Source of the DNA: a virus
IMG/VR virus record: IMGVR_UViG_3300044701_001653
Coordinates: 1-29,617 of that record
Length of the DNA stretch: 29,617 bases
Reading direction: 5' to 3' (one strand)
Each line of letters starts with the position of its first letter. Position 1 is the stretch's first letter. Under the pieces are notes generated by a model. The model was not told the origin of the DNA and made no database searches. It saw nothing but the letters and a program-made list of their open reading frames with translations. Positions 23,214 through 28,033 of this stretch are shown piece after piece. The position numbers and the translations under genes are program-made.

Positions 23214-23603
23214 ATGGTGAATTTAAGTAATGTTATGGAAGCGGTAGTTGAGGTAACTGGTGTACCATCTTATCAGGTGATTGGTAAGAGCAGAATGAAA
23301 GAGATTGCAATGGCTAGGCATTTGTTTTGCTATATGGCAAGACTCCATACCAATGCTTCACTTTTGGCTATTGGGGAGTTTTTGTCAGGAAGGGACCACG
23401 CAACGGTGATGAATTCGGTTAGGGTGTCAAATGATATGATCGACACCGATTATGGGGTTTTTGTCGAGATGGTGAACGAATGCTCTAACCATATAACAAA
23501 GAATTGGAAACAAGATTTCACTTTTAGTGTAACAATACCTTACGGGGTAGAGTTTACCAAAGTAAAATCTGCATTGGAGGTTTTTGGTGTTTCTATTCGC
23601 TAA
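23214..23603 (+). CDS. Stand-alone DnaA domain IV-like DNA-binding protein
   Basis: A 129-residue protein. Residues about 4-75 match the C-terminal DNA-binding domain of the initiator DnaA: VTGVPSYQVIGKSRMKEIAMARHLFCYMARLHTNASLLAIGEFLSGRDHATVMNSV, with the signature helix ending GRDHATV (Arg60, Asp61, His62, Thr64) that reads the DnaA box, and the basic loop GKSRMKEIAMAR. There is no AAA+ ATPase domain, so it cannot act as an initiator alone. It follows the iteron array directly, so it may bind the origin, recruit or block the host DnaA, or regulate phage promoters. The last 50 residues are unassigned. Domain recognition is strong; role is inference. Confidence 0.85.
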   Translation: MVNLSNVMEAVVEVTGVPSYQVIGKSRMKEIAMARHLFCYMARLHTNASLLAIGEFLSGRDHATVMNSVRVSNDMIDTDYGVFVEMVNECSNHITKNWKQDFTFSVTIPYGVEFTKVKSALEVFGVSIR

Positions 23604-23838
23604 CCTCTGCAATAATTGTATCAATTGCTTCGTAAATGTTTGACACTTCACCAAGATCGGCATCTGTCAATTCAATAATTAGTTCAGCAAGTTTTTGGCG
23701 CAATAATTCTGTATTCATACGAAAAGTTTTTGGTGGGCGTTTTTGGCTCAGTTCAATTCGTTCACTGAGGTTTTTGGCAGATTTTTGGCACAAGGGATTT
23801 TTGGCGGGTTTTTGTTGCATAGGGTTTTTGGCATACAT
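23593..23838 (-). CDS. Small basic/acidic protein convergent with the DnaA-like gene
   Basis: Up to 81 residues. The first 40 are basic and repetitive (AKNP, QKPAKNP, QKSAKN, QKRPPKTFR), encoded by the GCCAAAAA repeats; the last 41, starting at an internal ATG (23718), form an acidic helical segment MNTELLRQKLAELIIELTDA and onward. Either start is possible. The longer form starts inside a 38-bp palindrome that would hide its start codon in a hairpin. It overlaps the DnaA-like gene tail to tail by 11 bp. A small regulator or antagonist of its neighbour would fit but is not shown. No family recognised. Confidence 0.5.
   Translation of the reverse strand: MYAKNPMQQKPAKNPLCQKSAKNLSERIELSQKRPPKTFRMNTELLRQKLAELIIELTDADLGEVSNIYEAIDTIIAEVSE
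23692..23832. repeat. Cluster of TTTTTGG(C/T) direct repeats
   Basis: Seven copies of TTTTTGGC or TTTTTGGT within 141 bp, starting at 23692, 23727, 23740, 23771, 23782, 23798 and 23825; another is at 23580. They are irregularly spaced, all in one orientation, and code for the basic N-terminal part of the minus-strand protein, if that is translated. Confidence 0.6.
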
Positions 23839-23873
23839 ACCTATTTACACGCAATTGCGTGGCGTTAGGTATG
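23836..23873. repeat. 38-bp interrupted palindrome, operator or cruciform candidate
   Basis: A perfect 14-bp palindrome CACGCAATTGCGTG (23848-23861) sits exactly at the centre of a second inverted pair, CATACCT (23836-23842) and AGGTATG (23867-23873), with symmetrical 5-nt spacers. AGGTAT (23867) also pairs with ATACCT (23876-23881). It covers the start codon of the longest minus-strand frame, so it may regulate that gene. There is no T-tract. Confidence 0.65.
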
Positions 23874-23928
23874 CAATACCTTTGCAACATATTGCGAAAA
23901 TATATCAATTGAATTTAAGGCTATTTTC

Positions 23929-23950
23929 AGCCGTTTTACGGGCTTTTATT
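23929..23950 (+). terminator. Probable terminator downstream of the DnaA-like gene
   Basis: CCGT (23931-23934) pairs with ACGG (23938-23941) and the stem continues past one bulged G through AG/CT, followed by TTTTATTG. Confidence 0.45.
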
Positions 23951-24018
23951 GTGTGGTTGATAGTTAGATATCATTTTAGTATTTTAGTGGCTTAAAATGG
24001 CTTGAAATAATTACATCT

Positions 24019-24102
24019 ACCAGACGTGTTTAGCTGGTGAACATTTACCAGACGTGTTTAGCTGGTGAACATTTACCAGACGTGTTTAGCTGGTGAACAT
24101 TT
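24019..24102. repeat. Three perfect 28-bp tandem repeats
   Basis: Units at 24019-24046, 24047-24074 and 24075-24102 are identical, head to tail with no spacers. Each begins ACCAG and has CTGGT 10 nt later, so each can form a short hairpin; the second half is GAACATTT. The length is not a multiple of 3 and no credible gene crosses the array. The surrounding 23839-24189 has no gene I can support. Confidence 0.9.
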
Positions 24103-24108
24103 ATTTGC

Positions 24109-24152
24109 GACCAATGGCGGCAACGAACCGCCTACGCTCTTTGCTATTGGTC
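24109..24152. other. Nested inverted repeats, structured RNA or DNA element
   Basis: GACCAAT (24109-24115) pairs with ATTGGTC (24146-24152); directly inside it GGCGG (24116-24120) pairs with CCGCC (24128-24132), leaving a 13-nt bulge TACGCTCTTTGCT. It follows the 28-bp repeats within 6 bp and is unusually GC-rich for this region. Confidence 0.5.
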
Positions 24153-24161
24153 AAAGGAAAA

Positions 24162-24184
24162 CCCCACAAATTTGCGGGGCTTTT
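24162..24184. terminator. Bidirectional rho-independent terminator
   Basis: CCCC-A-CAAATTTG-C-GGGG (24162-24179) forms a stem with one A/C mismatch and a self-complementary centre, with TTTT on the right (24181-24184) and AAAA on the left (TTTT for the other strand). It lies just beyond the last minus-strand gene, so it ends the leftward operon. Confidence 0.75.
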
Positions 24185-24189
24185 ATTAG

Positions 24190-24303
24190 TTAATCTTCAA
24201 TCCATTGGGTTATTATTTGCTCGTTGGTACTGTTGTCGATATATACAACCCAATTACCTATCTTGATATATACGACCTCGTTTGTTTTAACGTCTATTTC
24301 CAT
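24190..24303 (-). CDS. 37-residue protein, last gene of the leftward operon
   Basis: MEIDVKTNEVVYIKIGNWVV continues YIDNSTNEQIITQWIED. The ATG at 24303 is chosen because it lies just after the upstream stop and has the ACAAAATG start context shared by the operon; an upstream in-frame ATG at 24372 lies inside the neighbour. The product would be a small acidic beta-type protein with one hydrophobic strand pair. It ends at 24190, six bases from the bidirectional terminator. No family recognised. Confidence 0.5.
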   Translation of the reverse strand: MEIDVKTNEVVYIKIGNWVVYIDNSTNEQIITQWIED

Positions 24304-24314
24304 TTTGTTATATT

Positions 24315-24608
24315 TTAGTTGTTTTCGACCTTTATTAGTTCGCCATTCCATTCTTTGCCGTTTAAATACCACTTAAAGCGTTTTTGGTGAATTGAAACGC
24401 CTGGTAAAGCGTTTAACCGTTCTTTTGTTGTATTTGTAAACCAGCCGCAATTTGATATAAATAGTTCGCCGTTTCTTAATTTTGCAATCATATTTCCATG
24501 TAAATATAAATAAGCCACTTCGCCTAATGTTTCAACGCTTGTGTTTTGTAGTTTAAATGGCTTTTTTGCTAAAAAATTGGAAATTGCTTTTTGTGTTACT
24601 TTTTTCAT
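24315..24608 (-). CDS. Conserved small phage/plasmid-type protein, function unknown
   Basis: A 97-residue protein: MKKVTQKAISNFLAKKPFKL at the start, then an LYLHGNMIAKLRNGELFISNCGWFTNTTKERLNAL segment and QKRFKWYLNGKEWNGELIKV. The LHGNxIA, GWxTxTTKERLN and WYLNGxxW motifs recall a family of small proteins I have seen as hypothetical in many phages and plasmids, with no assigned activity. The start has the AAAAACTACACAAAATG leader also present before 25784. Basic and probably nucleic-acid- or protein-binding, but that is speculation. Confidence 0.7.
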   Translation of the reverse strand: MKKVTQKAISNFLAKKPFKLQNTSVETLGEVAYLYLHGNMIAKLRNGELFISNCGWFTNTTKERLNALPGVSIHQKRFKWYLNGKEWNGELIKVENN

Positions 24609-24637
24609 TTTGTGTAGTTTTTATGTGTTTATAATTG

Positions 24638-25075
24638 TTAACCTTTTATTTTGCCTTTAAGGTCAAAATGATAGTCGTTTGCCTCAAAAGTTTCCGCAAT
24701 TGCTTCATCAGATATTAAATATTCGTAAAGGTTTTTAATTTCTTTAATAAAATATCTAGTTACATTATTTTTAAAAATATCTTCATTTTTATCTTTTAAA
24801 TATATTAAGGCTATTTTATAAATCTTTGTTGATTCGCCGTAATTAAATAAAATATTATCAGCAATTATTTCTAAATCTTTATTAAAATAAATTTCAATTT
24901 TGTCATAGTAAATATCGAAGCCTACCAATTCGCAACCAATATCTTCTAAATCATTTTTAAAATCATCCCACCAATTAAATTCTGTATTAATGTCTAAATA
25001 ATTTGAAATTGCTTTTTGTTGTGCATCTTTTGGTAATTCGCTAAATGTGTAAATTGTTTCAGTTAATGTTTTCAT
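24638..25075 (-). CDS. Conserved-looking protein, function unknown
   Basis: A 145-residue acidic, helical protein starting MKTLTETIYTFSELPKDAQQKAISNYLDINTEFNWWDDF. The pattern tyxFsELpxdAQxKAIxNYxdIN...WWDD is common at the start of uncharacterised phage and mobile-element proteins. The rest alternates strands (GCELVGFDIYYDKIEIYF) and a long helix. No catalytic motif is seen. It is the third-to-last gene of the leftward operon, with 29 bp to the next gene. The start follows ACACACACAAATG. Confidence 0.65.
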   Translation of the reverse strand: MKTLTETIYTFSELPKDAQQKAISNYLDINTEFNWWDDFKNDLEDIGCELVGFDIYYDKIEIYFNKDLEIIADNILFNYGESTKIYKIALIYLKDKNEDIFKNNVTRYFIKEIKNLYEYLISDEAIAETFEANDYHFDLKGKIKG

Positions 25076-25097
25076 TTGTGTGTGTTTTAGTGTGTGT

Positions 25098-25355
25098 TTA
25101 AAATTGATATTTAAAATTAAATTTTGTAACTGTTTTTGTTTGTTTATCAGGTGAAGTCAAAATATCTTTGTAAACCTTATACCCCGCTTCAGTGTAGCAC
25201 CTTTGTTGCGTACAAGATCCACCCAAACGGCGGAAAAAAGATGCATCATTGATAAAGTTATTGTATTGCGTTTCGGTTATTGTTTCCGTTTCTGTTTTTG
25301 TTAATTGGTAGGCGGTTTTAGTTCCTGTCTTTTTTACAAAATATTGTTTTGTCAT
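25098..25355 (-). CDS. Small basic protein, function unknown
   Basis: Starts MTKQYFVKKTGTKTAYQLTK, 85 residues, very rich in Thr and Lys, ending TKTVTKFNFKYQF. The segment FFRRLGGSCTQQRCYTEAGYKVYKDILTSPDKQTKT contains two Cys six residues apart and could be a small functional loop. ATG 25355 is preferred over ATG 25370 because its upstream CTACAAATTACAATG resembles the other starts of the operon. No family recognised. Confidence 0.55.
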   Translation of the reverse strand: MTKQYFVKKTGTKTAYQLTKTETETITETQYNNFINDASFFRRLGGSCTQQRCYTEAGYKVYKDILTSPDKQTKTVTKFNFKYQF

Positions 25356-25381
25356 TGTAATTTGTAGCATAAAAAAAGTAT

Positions 25382-25474
25382 TTAAAGGTTTTCAATAATG
25401 TTAACTAATTTCAGCGCGGCAATAAAGAAAAGCCAAAATAGGACGGCTTTTAGTGTGTCTTTATTAATCTTCAT
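25382..25474 (-). CDS. 30-residue membrane peptide
   Basis: MKINKDTLKAVLFWLFFIAA continues LKLVNIIENL. One membrane helix with a basic N-terminus. The ATG overlaps the end of the upstream gene by 11 bp (coupled start), and the stop is 26 bp before the next ATG. Its coding sequence holds AAAAGCC...GGCTTTT (about 25427-25451), which could form a 7-bp hairpin. Function unknown. Confidence 0.45.
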   Translation of the reverse strand: MKINKDTLKAVLFWLFFIAALKLVNIIENL

Positions 25475-25784
25475 TTTCAAAGTTTAAGTCGTGGTTAATA
25501 TCAAAAGTTATGGCTTCATCATAAGTATTAAAAAAATGCTCTTCGCCGTTGTCGTAATTGGTAACCAAATATTCAACATCATTTCCTAACATTGAACAAA
25601 TACTAACGCCGTTTTCGAGTGCTATGTAAACAATCCCTGAATTTTCATTGAAGCCAATCCCGCCGTCCATTATACATTCATTTACGCAATGATCGGCGTA
25701 GGCTTGAAATACTTTTGCAAGTCCTTGAGCTTCGCAATAAGCGGGTCCGTCTTGTGAAATGTTGTGAATTGTTAAGTTTTCCAT
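25464..25784 (-). CDS. Small acidic protein, function unknown
   Basis: A 106-residue, strongly acidic protein: MENLTIHNISQDGPAYCEAQGLAKVFQAYADHCVNECIMDGGIGF at the start, then short strands (IVYIALENGVSICSM, DVEYLVTNYDNGEEHFF) and an acidic tail NHDLNFENED. Several Cys residues (positions 17, 33, 37, 62) might bind metal, but no known motif is formed. The acidic surface would also fit a DNA-mimic inhibitor such as an anti-restriction protein; that is speculation. Start context AAAAACTACACAAAATG. Confidence 0.55.
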   Translation of the reverse strand: MENLTIHNISQDGPAYCEAQGLAKVFQAYADHCVNECIMDGGIGFNENSGIVYIALENGVSICSMLGNDVEYLVTNYDNGEEHFFNTYDEAITFDINHDLNFENED

Positions 25785-25806
25785 TTTGTGTAGTTTTTAA
25801 AGTTGA

Positions 25807-25887
25807 TTAAATTAAATTCCAATTAATTAAGGTAATTAGTGCAATGATTGAGTAAAAGGCAAGGGTAATAAATAGTGCTTGTTTCAT
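25807..25887 (-). CDS. 26-residue membrane peptide, first gene of the leftward operon
   Basis: MKQALFITLAFYSIIALITL continues INWNLI. A single membrane helix after a short basic start. It begins 24 nt downstream of an excellent promoter and ends 22 nt before the next ATG, in the position of a leader gene. Start context AAAACACAATG fits the operon. It could be a real membrane peptide or a leader that couples translation; too short for a family call. Confidence 0.4.
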   Translation of the reverse strand: MKQALFITLAFYSIIALITLINWNLI

Positions 25888-25911
25888 TGTGTTTTGTTTT
25901 AATTGTTTAGA

Positions 25912-25942
25912 CAAATATAGATAGTAATACTATACAATCAAA
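25912..25942 (-). promoter_or_regulatory. Bacteroidota-type promoter for the leftward operon
   Basis: On the minus strand: TTTG (25942-25939), a spacer of exactly 19 nt, then TATATTTG (25919-25912), a perfect TAnnTTTG box. It is the best-matching promoter in the window and drives the genes from 25887 to 24190. Confidence 0.8.
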
Positions 25943-25995
25943 ATATTTTTATATCTTTTTTTATATATTTATTTAAATACTATCTAAATAGTTAG

Positions 25996-26015
25996 TTATC
26001 AACATAGTATTGATA
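25996..26015. promoter_or_regulatory. DnaA-box-like site with inverted half-sites in the divergent region
   Basis: TTATCAACA at 25996-26004 is identical over 13 bases (TAGTTATCAACAT) to the site before the DnaA-like gene. TATCAA (25997-26002) is paired with TTGATA (26010-26015). It lies in the very AT-rich intergenic stretch 25888-26064 between the leftward operon and the rightward packaging genes. Confidence 0.5.
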
Positions 26016-26064
26016 AATATATTATTAATTTATTTTGGTTTATTCCTAATTTTAGGTTAATTAA

Positions 26065-26280
26065 ATGAATAAAAAAGGCTTTTACATATCTAAGCAAAGG
26101 AAAGGCGAAATTGTGTTAAACATCAACGCGCCTGATTTTATCGAATACTTGAATACAATTAATAAGGTAAACGGGTGGTGTAAATTCAGGATATATGAAA
26201 GGGAAAAGCCTGCTTCAAACGGGTTGACTCATAACATGGAATTAATAGAATACAAAGAAGATACTAAACAAATAGATTAA
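26065..26280 (+). CDS. Small protein before the terminase genes, function unknown
   Basis: A 71-residue basic protein: MNKKGFYISKQRKGEIVLNI at the start, then NAPDFIEYLNTINKVNGWCKFRIYEREKPASNG and an acidic C-terminal tail EYKEDTKQID. Mixed strand-helix-strand pattern (EIVLNI, DFIEYLNTI, WCKFRIYERE). First gene of the packaging block, 12 bp before the terminase small subunit start. No family recognised. Confidence 0.6.
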   Translation: MNKKGFYISKQRKGEIVLNINAPDFIEYLNTINKVNGWCKFRIYEREKPASNGLTHNMELIEYKEDTKQID

Positions 26281-26292
26281 CAGTAATTGCAT

Positions 26293-26604
26293 ATGCAAGA
26301 GGAAAGCAAACAAGATAAGCCGAAGTATAAATGGGGTGGAAAGCGTCCTAACCAAACAGGTCGCCCAAAACGTATGGACGAGCAGGCAATTATCGAGAAA
26401 CTAACCCCAATGGCGGAAACCGCTTTCAAGGTATTGAATCAGAAGATCCTTGACGGCGATATGAACGCCATTAAGCTTTATATGTCTTATTTCTTAGGTA
26501 TGCCAACCCAAAAGGTTGAGAGTAAGATTGAGGGCCAATTGAATCAAGTCAGTGTCGAAGTGGTCAGGCCGCAACTAGTTAAAGAGGAAATATTGGTTAA
26601 TTGA
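26293..26604 (+). CDS. Terminase small subunit
   Basis: A 103-residue protein from ATG 26293 (a TTG two codons earlier is possible). KWGGKRPNQTGRPKRMDEQAIIEKL is the basic start followed by a helix, typical of small terminase subunits with a GRP(K/R) turn; TPMAETAFKVLNQKILDGDMNAIKLYMSYFLGMP is the repeat-like helical oligomerisation region, and the C-terminal tail would contact the large subunit. It should recognise the packaging start in the phage DNA. The gene ends 277 bp before the large subunit, an unusual gap. Confidence 0.8.
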   Translation: MQEESKQDKPKYKWGGKRPNQTGRPKRMDEQAIIEKLTPMAETAFKVLNQKILDGDMNAIKLYMSYFLGMPTQKVESKIEGQLNQVSVEVVRPQLVKEEILVN

Positions 26605-26633
26605 TAGGGTAGGGGAGGGGCTGATTATCAACC
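26601..26633. promoter_or_regulatory. Third TTGATA/TATCAAC site, overlapping the terminase small subunit stop
   Basis: TTGATA (26601-26606) is paired with TATCAA (26626-26631) across 19 nt, and TTATCAACC (26625-26633) differs at one position from the two other sites. Confidence 0.35.
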
Positions 26634-26881
26634 ACTTAGGAGCCTACTTAACATAATGTATATTATATACGAAAAGTGGCAAAGGTCGACCGAATAGGGT
26701 CGGGATATAATGAGGAGGTACATAAGAACTACTAAATTTAGTAGTGCCTGGGTAAACGACAAAAATGATAGCAACCAAATGACCATCTAACTTTAGTTAT
26801 AGAAAAACTGTATATACGATGACCCCTATTTATACCATACTTTTCAAGCTGATAAACCAATACTAAATTTTAATTTTTTCT
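26605..26881. other. Structured noncoding gap between terminase genes, cos/pac candidate
   Basis: No gene is supported in these 277 bases. It contains a perfect 18-bp palindrome ACTACTAAATTTAGTAGT (26728-26745), GTATA-TTA-TATAC (26658-26670), CCACTT (26632-26637) paired with AAGTGG (26674-26679), GGTCGACC (26684-26691), and a following GGTC (26698-26701). Packaging start sites are often near the small terminase gene, so a cos or pac site is a reasonable guess; an RNA or regulatory region for the large subunit is the alternative. Confidence 0.4.
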
Positions 26882-28027
26882 ATGAACGCTAAACTCCAAA
26901 CTAACAAGGTCTACGAAATACTTTCAGACTCAAAGAAGAGAATCACTGTAATGCAAGGAGGTTCTCGTAGTGGAAAGACTTACAATATCCTAATTTGGTT
27001 TATTGTAAAGTTGTTACAAGAAAATGGTAAGACCTTAACAATAGTCCGACAATCGCTTCCGAGCATTAAGGGTACGGTGTTAAGGGATTTTATAGATATA
27101 CTTTCCCGTCTTGGTATTTATAGTGAGGACAATCACAACAAGACGGACCAGATTTATTCTTTGAATGGCAATATTGTGGAGTTTGTATCGGCAGATCAAC
27201 CTCAAAAAATTCGTGGTCGTGCAAGAACGTATTTGTTTTGCAATGAGGCTAACGAATTGACGTATGAGGCTTGGATGCAGTTGATTATGCGTACAGAGGG
27301 TAAGATAGTGATTGACTATAACCCTTCTGACTTATCATCTTGGATTTACGATAGTGTTATTCCAAGAGATGATGCAGACTTTCACATTACTACTTTCCGT
27401 GATAACCCATTTCTTCCAAATGAGTTAGTCTTGGAGTTGGAAAGGTTAAAGGATGCTGACCCTAACTATTGGACTATCTACGGATTAGGTGAGAGAGGAT
27501 TATCACAAGACTTGATATACTCACACTGGAAAACAACAGAGCAGATGCCTGAGGATGGTGAAGTGGTGTACGGGTTGGACTTTGGATTTAACGTGCCTAC
27601 GGCTCTTGTAAAGGTGGTCTTCCACGAAGATGCTGCATATTGTCAAGAGTTGATATATGAGCCGAAGATGACAACTGATGATGTGATAGACAGACTAAAG
27701 GCATTAGGCATAGAAAAGTGGGATGATTTGTATTGTGATGCTGCCGAACCGAAAACGATAGAGAGTATAGTGAGGGGAGGGTTCAATGCCAAACCTGCTA
27801 ACAAAGATGTGACGGAGGGAATAAAGACGGTAAAAGCGACACCATTGTTTATTCACCAAGATAGTGTAAATTTGTTAAAGGAAATAAAAAACTATCGTTG
27901 GAAAACGGACCGCAATGGAAACAAACTTGATGCTCCCGTGAAGTTTAATGACCATATTCTTGATGCACTTAGATACGGCATATTTAGTAAATTAACTATC
28001 CCAAGTGTTACTTGGGGTGCAATATAA
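26882..28027 (+). CDS. Terminase large subunit (PBSX/Terminase_3 type)
   Basis: A 381-residue packaging motor. ATPase part: Walker A GGSRSGKT at 26-33, Walker B YLFCNEANEL at 117-126 with Glu122 as the catalytic base, and a coupling-type motif IDYNPS at 144-149. Nuclease part (RNase H-like): GLDFGF (Asp233), LYCDAAEP (Asp286), and NDHILDALRYG (Asp357, Asp361). It cuts concatemeric DNA and pumps it into the prohead through the portal encoded next. Length is a little short for the family but all motifs are present. Confidence 0.95.
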   Translation: MNAKLQTNKVYEILSDSKKRITVMQGGSRSGKTYNILIWFIVKLLQENGKTLTIVRQSLPSIKGTVLRDFIDILSRLGIYSEDNHNKTDQIYSLNGNIVEFVSADQPQKIRGRARTYLFCNEANELTYEAWMQLIMRTEGKIVIDYNPSDLSSWIYDSVIPRDDADFHITTFRDNPFLPNELVLELERLKDADPNYWTIYGLGERGLSQDLIYSHWKTTEQMPEDGEVVYGLDFGFNVPTALVKVVFHEDAAYCQELIYEPKMTTDDVIDRLKALGIEKWDDLYCDAAEPKTIESIVRGGFNAKPANKDVTEGIKTVKATPLFIHQDSVNLLKEIKNYRWKTDRNGNKLDAPVKFNDHILDALRYGIFSKLTIPSVTWGAI

Positions 28028-28033
28028 AAATAG

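Noticed and set aside
23636-23995. 119-residue plus-strand frame
   Set aside because: It is antisense to the repeat-coded minus-strand gene, is Phe/Ile/Arg-rich without pattern, and runs through the palindromes. Looks like a shadow of the TTTTTGGC repeats.
24019-24102. CRISPR array
   Set aside because: 28-bp units of CRISPR-like length with internal dyad, but they are directly adjacent without spacers and no cas gene is present.
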